Notes: a model not told the origin generated them from the letters alone. Numbered from the stretch's first letter, positions 11,640 to 23,599 are shown. The stretch is DNA of 64,000 nt from Isoetes taiwanensis (GCA_021234155.1 JAJEKV010000053.1:3335149-3399148), one strand, 5' to 3'. Program-made: numbers and translations.

Positions 11640-13060
11640 TTCTAGTCTTCTCGATGTCTTTCGGACCTTCATTCAAGAAGAGCTCCTTAGCAGGGCTATT
11701 TGCTTTCGCTTGGCCCGACAACGGCAATAGGATGTTGTTAAGTGACTTTCTTATTATGGAATATGATACTCGAAGATGGTCTCCCCGCGTTCCGCTCCCA
11801 TTCGGCACCACCCACCCCTCCCGGACATTTTTCCGTCTAGGGGTCCCTATGTATTATCCGAAATTATTCTCAAACTCATTTGCCCCAACAAGCTCCGCTC
11901 ATCAGGACTCCCCAATAATTTCACACTTTAGAAGCACTTATTTCATATTCCACCCATGCCAGCGCTTGTTCCCTTCCAACCCAATTCCTTTGCAATACAA
12001 CATAGCCTATTCTTGGGTCTCTTTTGATCCCACCTCGTCAATGAGTTTCCCTCATCACCTTCTTTTCAACTACCAATTAATGTTTTACAATATCGGTGAC
12101 CTCACACTTGATCCGAAGGCTGCCACCTTTACCAATCCACGATAGCAAGGTCACTACCAATGCCTCTCGATCTTTTAATGATGCCTCCCTCTGCCGATCC
12201 ACGGGAGGCCCTTTTGCTTCTCAAACGACTTGGTACTCTCAAGTTCCCATACCACCATCTCGGTATGTTTCTTCTCCTGTTGTCCCATACGTTTTTCGCC
12301 TTGGGAATCTAAACTTCCTTATTCCATCTTTGACAACACTAAAGGTAAGCTCATTGTGGACCAAAGCGCCGCAGGCACATATGGAAGATTTGAGGCACTT
12401 ATTCTTAATGGACATTCTCAACCCGCGGATCAAGTTTCATGTTTTTTCCACCCACCTTGCATTGATGCACCTCACCAATAGCTCATGATAAATATAAGCC
12501 CAGGCGGGCGCAGACGGACATAAAGCTACTTTTACGGCTCACTTATGGTTCCTACGGATTATGATCAACAACTTTCAAAGCAACCCAATGAACTTCCAAT
12601 ACAAGCCTGCTTTGAATCACAGTGAGACTTTGGCGATTTAATACGCTCATCCCTCGTGGACAAGCTCAAGGGAATATCCACCTTGATCAAATCTCATTAT
12701 GGTTTCTCCAAGACACACGCCTCCGACCATTTGGTAGTAGTAGAGTATTTGAGACCCAAATCCTTAACTTCCGGGGCTATTGAATTAGTGAAGCGATGCA
12801 TCAACGTATCTTCTAGGCGTTCTCGTGAGGATCTCCCCTTTATGCCTCTAAATGCGGTACCTCATAACTTCCGGACTCATGACCACAACAATGTAGTTAA
12901 ATATGGTGCCATCTTTGTAAGTGTCAAGGGCATCTTGCTTCTTAACGAGTGTAATTCTACTAATGGACCCCTCATTTGCAAAATGTGCAATCCTACCCGA
13001 AAGAATATCGCAGCGTGCTAACCCCATGTCGTTTCATCGGGAATCGGTACAAGCATACGC
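11640..13060 (+). pseudogene. gag remnant of gypsy copy 1
   Basis: Shifting plus-strand frames align word for word with gag of copy 2. The block near 12340-12420 (cacatatggaagatttgaggc) matches 58178-58200. The nucleocapsid region at about 12910-13020 corresponds to the CCHC knuckle of copy 2 (58713-58754): tgtaagtgtcaagggcatcttgct is a damaged first knuckle, and ICKMCNPTRKNIAAC a damaged second. No intact Gag can be made. Confidence 0.65.
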
Positions 13061-14619
13061 TAAAGCCCAATGCTATCCTTTGTAGAGATATGTATTACTA
13101 CTACAATGTGCCCTCAACTTCCTCAAGTTCAAGTTTAATTACGGTACCAATCACACCACTTTTGTTTGTCTCCTTTGCTTTGTATATGGGTGGCTAATAG
13201 CCAAAGCGAGTCCACAGATCCATCTTGAAGTGACCACCCGTGCACCTCAACACAACAAACCTACCACGAGGCCACTCCACAAGCCACTTTGGATCAACAA
13301 GCTCGAAGAAATTTATCGGGGCTTTAAATCCTCGGGTTCAATACTCAAATCGGGTAGGGTTATTTGTCATGCCGGACCCACCGGACCTTATCGGCTCTAC
13401 CCCAAGACCCACACGACACGCATATGTTTGTTGACACTATTCTGCGATCGCCCCCAAGTCTTTCCATTTTACTTTTGATCTTGACCACTTTATGCCACAT
13501 GTTATGCCCCAAAGGTTGACCCAAAGTATCCTTCGTCTTAAAAGCGTGAGACCGGACGAGCGGCAAATGTTCCGCTATCACCCATGCTTTCGGACAAAGG
13601 GGCTGAACCCTCAACCTCCGCGCCAACTCCACGCACTCATACATACCCCAATATTGCTACGAAGTTGATCTCTTAAAGGAGTTGCAGCTTCCTTACCCGC
13701 AATTACCTCGATGGACACCCTTTGCAAATAATTATCCGTTGGAACTCGAAGAACTTGCAAAAATCAAAGATTCCCCTCGGTCTATCTATTATTCTCAAAC
13801 TATGTCCCGCTCTTCAAACCTTGTTCACGGGTGCCTATTTTTCTCATGGGGCCGTGGCCAATTCAACAACCGCGGTGCATGCCCGGTGGGTTTTCGAGTA
13901 AATCAATCATGTACAAAATGGTGGAGGCAATGCTATCAATCTTATCCAGACAAACTATGCCAACCATTGGGCATTAAGCAATTATATCATGCATCATACA
14001 ATATCAAGCTTGCCAATGGCCACATAGCGACCACAAGACATCCTCCTCGGTGACTATTAGCATTGGAGACCTTAAGTTTCTAAGAGCATTCATTATTAGA
14101 CTCTTGATCAACATGTTATCATGGATGACCCTTAAATGCCACTATGGATCTTGAAGCGGGTCATTGTGACATGCGATCGCGGATGATGTACAAAACACCT
14201 ATCAAGTCCACTTTGCCGTCGAGGAATATGTTGATCCTTGGGTGGCATGACTTTGGATCAAGATCATGCAATCACCACCTTACTTGATCCTTACGGCTTG
14301 CCGGACCAGCTAATTCTCCACGAGGGATACTACCATTCTCATGCCCAAACTTTTGGTTGATCCGACACAAAAGCGCCATTTTTTTTCACCACTATCGATT
14401 GGAGCACCACCCGGTACATTTGCAACCCCAGTCCATCAAGCCTCGGATCTTTGAGGTCATTCCACATATTCAAACTCTGGAGGTAAAGATTCCCGAATTA
14501 AGGCCAAAATCAACCAATAAAGTCTAGATGCAAGTCCCTCTCCACATTTTTGAGAAAAAGCTATCAAACTTTTCAAAGTTCAAGCATATTTTTTTGCGTG
14601 GAGCTACAAAGATTCACGA

Positions 14620-16310
14620 TGGTATCAAGAAAGAATTAGGCAAGCTCACAATTCCAATCAAACCTAACTCCTATCCCATCCCAGCAATGGCGGTATAAGC
14701 TCAATCCAAATTCGTGATCGGGTAAAAGCTGAAATCGATAAAGTTGTGGCTGCGCCCAGTCCCATTTATGAAGTAAAACGATGCGAATGGATAAGCCTAT
14801 AGCCATTGCTCTCAAACACAATAGTAAGATCCGGCGATGGATGGATTATAGAAAATTAAATCAGGGCTATGGGTGGGATCTTTTCGGGTTACCTTTCCAT
14901 GGATCAAGTTTTGGAAGAAGTTGCGGGGCCATAAAATATATTCCTTTATGGATGACTTTTAGGTTACAATCGGATCTCTATTATGGCGAAGATCAATTGA
15001 AAACCCGTTCACTACATCGTGGGACACCTTTGCCTACAAAGTTCTTCCTTTGGCCTCTCAAATTCCTCTCTATATTTCAACACATTATGCTTTTCCGTCT
15101 TTCAAGATTTCATGAAGGAAAATGCCTTTCTTCAAGTTTTTTTCAAGATGATTTCTCGGTTTCTGGCATGGAAGAGGATTATCTTTCAAACTAGAGCTTG
15201 TTTTTCAAAAATGTGATGAAGCTACCATGGAGTCTCAACCCTAAAAAGTGCACTTCTTGTGTCGCCGGTGTCCTTCTCCGGGCATGTGGTTAGCAGAAAA
15301 AGCAAGGTATCATCACTCAACAAAAAATCGGTTGTGTTACTTGAAGCCAATTCCCCGCCAATATCAAGGAGACTAGGTCTTTCTTGGCAAAGTCAATTAC
15401 TATGCTACTTTTATCCCAGTTAGTTGAGAAAAGCGATCCTATCCATAAACTCACGGGGACGGAAGTTGGAATCATGTGCGGTGGTTTTTCAGCGATTACT
15501 CACTCCGGGTTCTCAATGGGATAAACACTTTCATGTTCGCGTTGATGTCTACGCCTTTGTGATTGGCGCTGTTCTCTCCCAAGAATATGAACCTCATAAG
15601 GACAAGCCCATCCATTTTGCCGTGAGAAAAAGTTAGCCCCACTAAATGGAATGATGATTGACCCGCGGTGTGAAGCTCTAGCTCTCATTTTTTTTGTTCA
15701 ATGCTTCGCCATTATCTCCCTAGGTAGCAAAATTAAGTTTTTTGTTGGCCATCAGGCTTTTTTATACTTGATAAACAAAACTTCGCCCATGGGATGTAGC
15801 GTTGGGTTCTCATTCTCCAAGAGTTTTCTCCTTTTGAGATTATTCACAAACACGGGAAGTCTCATATGGTTCGGACTATCTCTCACGCATTTACATGAAT
15901 GATCCATCAGCCAGGTTTCGATACCTTTCCGGATGCTCAACTTTTTCTCCGCGCCATCGTCTTTGGTTCCATGATTACTGCCGGTACTTACTTATTGGCG
16001 AAGCGCTCCAGCCAAGCGGACCTTATGCTCTCTCCACGAGCACCAATGTTTGCAACATCAATAGTTCTTTGTGAAGCTTCGTTTGCACTATGGTTGCTGG
16101 CCATCTATACAAGCAAGGTAAAGATATGATGTTCCCCCACGAAATTCCGCGTATTGTTCAACAAGCACATGAAGGCTTGGGGCGGCCATTTCGATGGCGA
16201 TACCATAGCCGCGGAAGATCCTTCTTGCTAGCTATTATTGGTCTACGCTTTTCAAAGATGTTCATGCTCATGCCCATATTTGTGATGTCGTCAGCGTTTG
16301 AATTCGACCC
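14620..16310 (+). pseudogene. pol remnant of gypsy copy 1 (RT, RNase H, integrase start)
   Basis: RT motifs appear in several frames: MDYRKLNQ at about 14840, then LCLQSSSFGLSNSS where family members read TFAYKVVPFGLSN, and FFQDDFSV at about 15140-15165 for the YxDD box. RNase H follows with FHVRVDVYAFVIGAVLSQEY (about 15530-15590), RCEALALIF (about 15660) and FFVGHQAFLYLINKTSPMG (about 15740-15793). The integrase zinc-binding start reads HEIPRIVQQAHEGLG (about 16138). Many stops fall where the related copy has Gln codons. Confidence 0.8.
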
Positions 16311-16360
16311 AACGCCTATGATGCCTTACCGTTAACCCGGTTACCATGCCACTTCAAGAT

Positions 16361-16805
16361 ACAAAACTTAAACCAACATCCATATTCTAAAATAGGTTTG
16401 CATATAAAACAAAGGAGTTTTTCCTCTATATATTAAGGCTTACCTATTACATACCACAAGATTAAAACAAAAGAGTTCAAGAAAGGCAATTTAATTCTAC
16501 TTTATGACTCTAGATACAAGCACCATCCTGGCAATCTCAAACTTTGATAGTTAGGACCTTATAAAATTATACAGGCAATCCATCCTGGTATTTTCAACTC
16601 ACTAGTTGGATGGCACTCCACTTCCATCCTTGGTTAATGGGTTTCATCTCAAACAATTTCACTATGCTAGTCCTATTCTATCTACAAAACAAGACAAAAG
16701 AAACTTGAAACCAATGTCTATATTCTAAAATAGGTTTGCATACAAAATGAGGAATAGGTTTACATCCTCTATATACTCTCGCTACTTATTATATAACTTC
16801 AATTC
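16361..16805. repeat. Direct repeat of about 95 bp flanking the gypsy copy 1 tail
   Basis: The blocks at about 16361-16460 and 16709-16805 share atattctaaaataggtttgc and neighbouring words such as cctctatata and cttattatata. Between them sits the C-terminal integrase tail of gypsy copy 1. The arrangement suggests either an insertion flanked by repeats or a local duplication across the element's 3' end. Confidence 0.65.
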
Positions 16806-17799
16806 TTATTCAGAATTGGTTACGGCATAGAATCATAGAATATGATATCTATGTTGAGATACCGGCCGGGTGTATCACCACATCAAATAATCATAATTAG
16901 GATTGGGTTCTCCATACCAGATCCGACCAACCATCCAGGGAATCCCGCGATTCTTGGTTTCGGATGTCTAAGTTGTGCATCGACATATGGAGCCGATTAA
17001 GTCAGCGGCTCGGCATTGTGGTCATCTCCATGGATTTCGAATAGTGGTCTTTTCACTTCCTCCCTCTACTCTTATATATGCCACCGGTTTAATGCTACGC
17101 CACTCTAACACAATTGCCACCATTCCACCGTCCCATCCCGCATTCTTTCCGGGATTTTCTCATTAAAAGCGGATACTCTTGGAATTACGTACCATGCCAC
17201 AATTCTGGCCCCTTTCATTTATTTCCCGGTCCGGATCGCGAGATATTTAAACCTACCTTCTCTACGGAGTTGCCAATGTTAATTATCTTTGACCCCCTCA
17301 CGTCAATGTCGGTCGACTTTTCTCTACCTTGCTAGGTTAGATATCGTGCCTATCCTATTTCTCTTCTTGGGACTTAGTCGAATTCACGTTCCCTCTTTAG
17401 GTCTCACCGTGCCCGCCATCTACTTCCTTCAGCGGCTCGATTCACGCTCTATAACTACATATAAACCTGCACTATATGAACTGCCATAACCCTATTTCTT
17501 GAAGTCCTTTAAGTTTTAGCACCTCAAGCGTTCTTGCTACCATGGCCACTTCTTTCCACTTCAACTTGCATGCAACCATACCCATGGAGACCATTGCTTT
17601 CACCATGGTAAAAGTTTCTCCTTGCTAGTCTTCCTGCACCTTTACAAGGCACCAATCGCGTAGTGGCAGTGAGGGGCCGGATCTTGTCTCATTTACAAAC
17701 CAAGAACTTCCTGTTCCACATCCAGTGCAACTGCGTCAGTTTGTGGCACATTTGATTAAATATCTTGGTGGGGGTATCGGACCTTAGTTGATGGCACTC

Positions 17800-19645
17800 A
17801 ATTTATTGTTGATCGGGCACATTTGTCCAAAGTCTTTCGGCTTGTCGAGACGCCAAATTCTCTAGGGCGGTTGGACTTGCAAGACTATGATGCTGGCTTC
17901 GTATGTGGATATTTCTTATTCTTCGCTTCCTTGGCCCGACAAATTTTGCGAAGACCATGAGTCTTTTGTTAAGTTTACGTAGCCATGAAGTTCTTTTGGT
18001 CATTCTCCAAGAACACGATATCAACAAGTATTTCTTCAAACTTTTATTGTAGCTATCTTGAATAAGATGGTTGATTAGCCTCAACTCTAGCTGCGGCACA
18101 TGTTGAAAGAATTAGGCCGACCGGAAAGCACCAGTCTCAATCCCGATTCATCTCATGAATGGTATCAGGACCATCTTGACTCCTCGGATGCCCCAAAAGG
18201 GAGCTCGGGGATTTTCATACTCAAAAGCTAATTTTGAGGATCGGTTCTAAGCAAAAGCACAATCGCATCTGGCCACCCATGGCGAACTCAAAAGATCGAG
18301 GAGGTCATGGCTAAATTGGAGACTCTCCACCATAGCTACCGGGCGGGAAGCAGGGGAATGGGAACTTCGGACCCAAAATTCGGAGCGGAGCGGATGGGAG
18401 CGGGAGCGTCCAACCTTGAATTTTTAAAATTCAAAGGGTTTTGGAGTCCCTTTGCATGTAGATCATCATAGAACACTTAGAATAGAAAAAGTGAAATACA
18501 TAGTGATGTGTGAGCGTAATAGATAAAACCACTATTTAATGCTCATTTAAAGTTTGAAAACAACAATTTTTAAGAAGTTATAAGCTTTTAGAAAAAACAC
18601 ATAACTAGAATATAGTAATTGAAAATACATAAAACCGAAAACACCTTTAATACCAACATAAAACTTTAGTTTGGGAAGATTTCAAATTGCAAAAATATGG
18701 AAATGTATTTTGGAAAAGATTTTTATTGCAAAGTTAACAAATTGTGTGGCAAAAGGTTGCATTTAGCGGATGCTTTAATTTCCAAAGTGTGAAGAAAAAT
18801 CTTAACCCTTGTAAAAACTTCGTATGATCCGAATCACTTCGGCTCAGTGATAGATCGGCACCATAGGAGCAAGCTCCGGTGATGAGATCCGATCATCGAT
18901 AGCGATTGTCGGCCTTAAAATCTGATGAGCCAAAAAATAGGAGGAAAAAAATAGCATTGTTTTTTAAATCATATTGACACTTTCTTTTTCCATTCCTTTG
19001 TAATTTAGTTCCCAAAAATTTTGCTCTGCAGGAACTCAAGTTCCCATTTATAGAACCCGTCGAACGAAGTTCCTGTGCACATGTAGTGGGAACTTGGGTA
19101 GGAGTTCTTAACTTCAGGATGCTCGGGGAGCGAAGTTGGGATCTCCACGCTCCCACTGCAGGGCTCGGGTTAACACTCTTGTAGACCAACTCTAGAGTAA
19201 AGATTAGCTCCTCTAGGATACTCGGCCCTTTATCAAAGTCTTTAAGAGGAATTTCAGCCTCAATAGAAACCCGCCACTCAAATCGGCTTAGCATCACTAA
19301 ACTTGAAGGCCTTGTAATTCTTTGCACATGTATAGGTCAAATCCTTGGAAACCCGATTCACGAAATTACATTGGCGAGAAAATCATAGATGATATGAAAA
19401 TTGTTGGCATTCAACTCCAAGTTTCATCTATGGGTGCTTCACCTTCTCCTGCTTTGCTCATGCTCAATGGAAGCTTAAAGAACTTAAAAGCGCATTGTTG
19501 ATAAGAAGACAAATCAAATTCGGGATATCGTCATAAACTTCTTGGTGAACAATGCGGAAGATGCTCACCTCAACACATGATAGTACATGGTTTTGGCCTC
19601 ACACGTTAGTCGGGATTATCCCACGCCCATGGGCTACGGACTATG
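17800..19645 (+). pseudogene. Unidentified coiled-coil frame, copy A (interrupted)
   Basis: Plus-strand frames from about 17810 (FIVDRAHLSKVFRLVETPNS) lead to a long heptad-like region that is preserved much better in copy B. The segments 18156-18330 and 19142-19645 are homologous to 19840-20490. They are separated by an 811-bp insertion flanked by the 7-mer tctccac. Several Gln codons of copy B are TAG stops here (19193, 19205, 19214, 19264). The frame sits after a gypsy copy and may be an accessory or Gag-like product of a related element, but I do not recognise the family. Confidence 0.5.
18331..19141. mobile_element. Small insertion (about 811 bp) flanked by a 7-bp duplication
   Basis: Comparison with copy B shows extra DNA between gactctccac (18321-18330) and tctccacgctcccactgcag (from 19142). 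The 7-mer tctccac lies at both edges (18324-18330 and 19142-19148), as expected of a target-site duplication. The ends are rich in ggga/tccc and gggagcg words, giving weak inverted similarity. It has no coding capacity, so it is probably a non-autonomous DNA transposon. The superfamily cannot be assigned. Confidence 0.5.
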
Positions 19646-19659
19646 TCAAAAGCACGGCG

Positions 19660-20490
19660 ACATCTTTTTTTCTCATCACGTTGGCTTAGTGTCTACGGAT
19701 GCGTGGAAGGGTCGATTCTTGTCGGTGATTTTTTGCATCTTTGGCATGGCCTCGATTGTCGAAGAACAAGCCTTGTATGAGTATGAGAAACACGTTCTTT
19801 GGTTGCATTCTTGGTTGCAAGAATCTCAAGACAAGCTCATGAATGGTATCAAGGACCGTCTTGACTTCACCGGATGCCCTAAAAGGGAGATCCGGGATCT
19901 TCATACTCAGAATTCTAATCTAGAGAATCAGCTCGAGTAAAAGCACAATACACTCCTGGCCACCCATGATGAACTCAAAAAGGTTCAGGAGGCCACGAGT
20001 AAATTGGAGGCTCTCCACGCTTCACTGCAGGCTCAGGTTAACACTCTCACGGGCCAACTCCAGGGCAAGGATCAGCTCCTCCAGGATGCTTTAGCCCGTT
20101 ATCGAAATCTTAAAGAGGAATTTCAGACTCAACAGCAAGCCACCACTTAGCATCTTTCATCACTTTGAGGCCTTGTAACTCGCACATGTAAAATCAAATC
20201 CTTGGAAACCCGGTTACAAAATTACATTAAGCAAAAAATCATAGATGATACGGAAATTGCTGGCCTTCAGCTCCAAGTTTCATCTATGGGTGCTTCACCT
20301 TATCACGATGCTCATGCTCAATAGAAGCTTAAAGTACTTAAGTGCATTGTTGATGAGAAGACAAATCAAATCCAGGACATGTGTCTCATCAAGCTGAACA
20401 ATCTGTGGAAGAAGCTCACCTCAACACATAACGGTACACAGGTTTGGCCTCGCACATTAGTCAGAATTATCCCCTGCCCATGGAAGAGAA
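19660..20490 (+). pseudogene. Unidentified coiled-coil frame, copy B
   Basis: The plus-strand frame reads EIRDLHTQNSNLENQLE, then after one stop LLATHDELKKVQEATSKLEA, LHASLQAQVNTLTGQLQ and KDQLLQDALARYRNLKEEF. It continues past further stops with KIKSLETRLQNYI and EIAGLQLQVSSMGAS. The regular spacing of Leu and charged residues predicts a long coiled coil. Upstream, VEEQALYEYEKHVLWLHSWL is shared with no recognised family. The sequence ends abruptly at about 20487 relative to copy A, where unrelated AT-rich DNA begins. Copy B retains CAG/CTG at sites mutated in copy A. Confidence 0.5.
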
Positions 20491-20905
20491 AATTTCTTAG
20501 GGTCTTTTTGCTTGGGCATTTTGGTCTTTTTTTCACCAACATTAATGTATTGTTCCTTTTTTCACTAATATTAAATACATTATTAATTACAAATTTTCCA
20601 TGGTATAAATGCATATAAAATACATATATATTCCCATCTGGAGTGTAAACTTAAAAAAAAGGTATTTTTTCATATGTTTTTTTGTGCACCTCCATTGCAT
20701 ATACCTTAGTTGAAGTTGTTTCTGGTGCTTTTTATATAAACTTATGTGTTAGTCTTTTTGGCCTTTGTTACCAGATGGTCTAGCCATGTCTCTTTTTCAA
20801 TCCACTCATGAAAGTTTTTTTTATTGCAGGGATCTTATAGCGATGTGCAATGGATATGTCTATTGACATGAAATTGTTTCTCCTTTTTGTTTTTCTTGTT
20901 TTCAT
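20491..20905. other. AT-rich spacer, no gene recognised
   Basis: T-rich, non-coding sequence between the coiled-coil repeat and the minus-strand gypsy element. I see no LTR end or integrase, so the downstream part of that element is missing here. Confidence 0.4.
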
Positions 20906-20909
20906 TATG

Positions 20910-21570
20910 CTAGACTACATGACTTATAATACTGAAGTTCTCAATCATAGTCATCTAGAAAAACTCTAAACAAACATGATGGCATCTCTTTGAATATAGT
21001 GTCCATTGCTCTCTGGAATGTTGCTGAGGCATTCATCAGATCAAATGGCATCTTTTTCATTGCAAAGGTTCCCCAAGTGTAATAAATGATATTTTGGGTT
21101 GATCTTCTTCCTTGATGCTGATCTGATTAAACCCTGAAAAACCATCCAAAAAAGAGTAGACTACATCATGTAAGACATGTTCCAGAAAAGGTAAGGGACA
21201 GCAATCCTTAATAGTGGACTTATTTAACTCTCTATTAATCAATGGATATCCTTATTGTTTTATTCTTTTTCTCAACTGGCACACTACATGACAACCAATT
21301 AGGATTAATTATGTCTGCTATGACACCTGCTTCCTTCATTTTAAAAAGCTCTTCTTTTATTAGATCAGGCAGTGCAACATTTATCCTTCTTAATTTCTGC
21401 ACCACAGGTTTTTCATTCTCTTTAATTCTAATTTTAAATTCACAGACCTTTTTGTCAACACCAAGCAGTTCTTTGTAATCCCAAGCAAAAATATCTTTCC
21501 ATTCTTCCAACATTTGAGTGACCTTACCTTCGTCTTCCTTTTTGAATAGATCTCCAACATACAAAATTCT
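20910..21570 (-). pseudogene. Reverse transcriptase of a Tat-like Ty3/gypsy element
   Basis: The minus-strand frame starts ILYVGDLFKKEDEGKVTQML, followed by EEWKDIFAWDYKELLGVDKK. It continues with DLIKEELFKMKEAGVIADI, the fingers motif IDYRELNKSTIKDCCPLPF, and motif A in YSFLDGFSGFNQISIKEED. A broken stretch then leads to FRVFLDDYD, the YxDD box region, at about 20960. A single frameshift separates it from the RNase H frame just upstream. The FAW and KEAGVI wording is that of plant Athila/Tat-type gypsy elements. No second RNase H and no integrase follow. Confidence 0.85.
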
Positions 21571-22090
21571 TTCTTGGCCATTTTTTCTCTATTTTTACCT
21601 CTCTTACCTGTTTTTCATTGCTTGCATTGATCACTAGGATAGGATGTAATTGCCTTAGATCCTCCTCTTTTAATTCCTCTTCTCTAATTGCTCCTTCAGA
21701 CAAGTGTTCAAGGAGAACACTTTTGCAAAGGGCATCAGCCTCATTGTTGAGATCTCTTGCAACATGTTGCAGCTCCCAACTTTTAAAACCAGAAATCTCT
21801 TCTATGATTTGGTCTCTGAGTGTTATCATCTCCTCCTGCTTGGCTTGATATTCACCTAAAAATTGCTTGCAAACCAATTGTGAATCACTAAATATGACAA
21901 TGTTAGTTATGCCAATATGTTTGGCCTCCTGAAGTCCTGCAATAATGGCCTTATATTCAACCATGTTTGAAGTTGTGTTAGGGTGTATTCGACCAACTTT
22001 GGCCAAGAGCCTGTTGTTTATATCCTTTAAAATGGCAGCAGAAGAAGCAATATTTAATTTTTTAGAAACTCCCCCATCAAACCACAAAAA
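21571..22090 (-). pseudogene. RNase H domain placed upstream of RT in a gypsy element
   Basis: A 187-codon open frame (22087-21524) is a complete type-1 RNase H fold. It shows MWFDGGVSKK (first Asp), TSNMVEYKAIIAGLQEA (Glu), NIVIFSDSQLVCKQFLGEY (second Asp) and LQHVARDLNNEADALCKSV (His and last Asp), so all catalytic positions can be seen. It resembles the additional archaeal-like RNase H of plant Tat elements, but here it lies between protease and RT rather than after RT. It is unusually well preserved for the window. Its end overlaps the RT frame by about 40 bp through a one-base frameshift. Confidence 0.85.
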
Positions 22091-22139
22091 GGCAAAACTT
22101 TCTTGTGAAAATGTATTAACCTTTGCTCATAATTCTGAC

Positions 22140-22375
22140 TTTGCATTGGAAACAACAATAGCCATTTCATACTATCCAAAAAGATTTGGAACCAACAAGT
22201 CTTCTTCCATAAAATTGAGGGATTCAAACTCACCTAACTTGTTGAGTAGGGTTATTGTTCTCTTGCAATCTGATATAGTGCATTCTCCTTTTGACCAAAT
22301 AGGTCTTGCATCCATTGTGGAAAGCTATCTCCTTCCTAAAAGTAGGTCATATATATCTGTCTTGTCATCCATACC
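22140..22375 (-). pseudogene. Protease C-terminal half of the Tat-like gypsy element
   Basis: The minus strand reads MDDKTDIYDLLLGRR, the retropepsin LLGR motif, followed after a stop by LSTMDARPIWSKGECTISDC and degenerate linker to RNase H. The N-terminal half lies at 28106-28495; joined, the two give one continuous protease. The LINE at 22379-28105 sits exactly between them. Confidence 0.75.
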
Positions 22376-22378
22376 TTC

Positions 22379-22402
22379 AAAGGAAGGAAGGAAGGAAGGA
22401 AG
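22379..22402. repeat. (GGAA)n microsatellite forming the LINE 3' tail
   Basis: A run of ggaa units lies at the junction between gypsy DNA and the LINE. The same tail occurs at 35492-35510 at the end of LINE copy 2, so it belongs to the element's 3' end. Confidence 0.85.
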
Positions 22403-23599
22403 TTACTTTTATCGTCCACGGAGACCAATCGGTCTATGGGACCCAATACAAAAGCAGCGACAAGCGGATTCCCCGGATTAAAAACCCCCGAAGGGTTTTC
22501 GAGGGAAAACCGTGGCAGCAATCGGCCCTGTGACAAACTATTGCTAATCATATAAAATGCAGTAAAACATCCCAATATATCGGTCATGCACCACCCCCGT
22601 GAGTGCCTAGTCGTGAAACGGCCAGGGGGGCAAAGGTGACCTCGCGGAGTCCGATTACCTCTGGATGTATGACCCCGGGCGCGTCTTGACGGTGTGTTCA
22701 TCGGCAAATGCAAGGCCCGTCCAGTAGGTACTAAGGGGGCGTATCGCCCGAATCGGTGAGCGCCGGGCAACTCGGAAAGTGTGAGACTCATCCTCAACGG
22801 CACCCGTTTGGCAAAGCAGCGAGCTGTCTCGGCGGGGCTCCCCAATTTGCCCGCCTCGATCGCGAAGATGGTGGGCACTCGCGGCGAATGGAGGCAATGA
22901 GCACCAGCTGAGGGGGGGAGGAAGGTAGAGCCGGGCCCAGGGCTAACACGGGGTTGATGTGCTCCTTGTAATGGGCCATTTTGACTGCTCTAGAGCAATG
23001 GGGTCCCGAGCTTGCCAAGGAAACAAGCATCTAGGTACTCCGCAGTATCCACGATCGGCCCGGCTAGCCCGGTATGCGCGACAGGTGCTCCCCGTGCGTT
23101 CCATCTGGCGAACCACCGATCTCTCTTACCCCTCCAACAGGCCCTAAGCATTTGCGGACTCATGGCCCGGTGTAAGCCAGTCGCGGGGCCGAGCATCACC
23201 CATAGTAACCACTTTAGAAAATAGGCGATGTGTCTATCAAGGCTGCCGGCGTGCAAGAATCCAGTTTCTCGCAGTAAAGAATCGATAGGGGTGAAGGTTT
23301 CACCCAAAGTGCAGGTGCAAAAAATGCCTTACGCACCTGCTCCAAAGTCATTCAGTGCGTCAAAAGAACTGGCCGGGGCCCAAACCCGACCGTCTGGAAG
23401 GGACGCTTTCGACCGGTGCGGAGCAGGATGTGACCGATGGCCCCAATCATATAGCTCGCACGGTACCTGTTGTTGCGCATTGCATAAAAGCTTTCGGCCT
23501 GTTGTCACATAGCGGATAGGCGCCTCCCAAACAGAGGCGAGGAGGGAACTCCACCCCTAGGTACTTGTAGGTGGGCGTGGCGCCCACAGGCATCCCGAT

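Larger units (their letters stand above)
11398..16680 (+). mobile_element. Decayed Ty3/gypsy LTR retrotransposon, copy 1
   Basis: An LTR scrap at 11398-11426 (tgggccaaaggccattgtac...) is identical over 29 bp to 57216-57244. It is followed by gag, RT, RNase H and integrase remnants in the usual gypsy order, each collinear with the better preserved copy at 57-63.4 kb. All frames are broken by indels and stops. The integrase core seen in copy 2 is missing; only the zinc-binding start (16130-16290) and the C-terminal tail (about 16480-16670) remain. Flanking repeats and target duplications were not resolved. Confidence 0.85.

Noticed and set aside
21242-21478. Plus-strand frames of 78 and 76 codons at 21.2-21.9 kb
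   Set aside because: They are antisense shadows of the RT and RNase H frames, which carry clear motifs on the minus strand.
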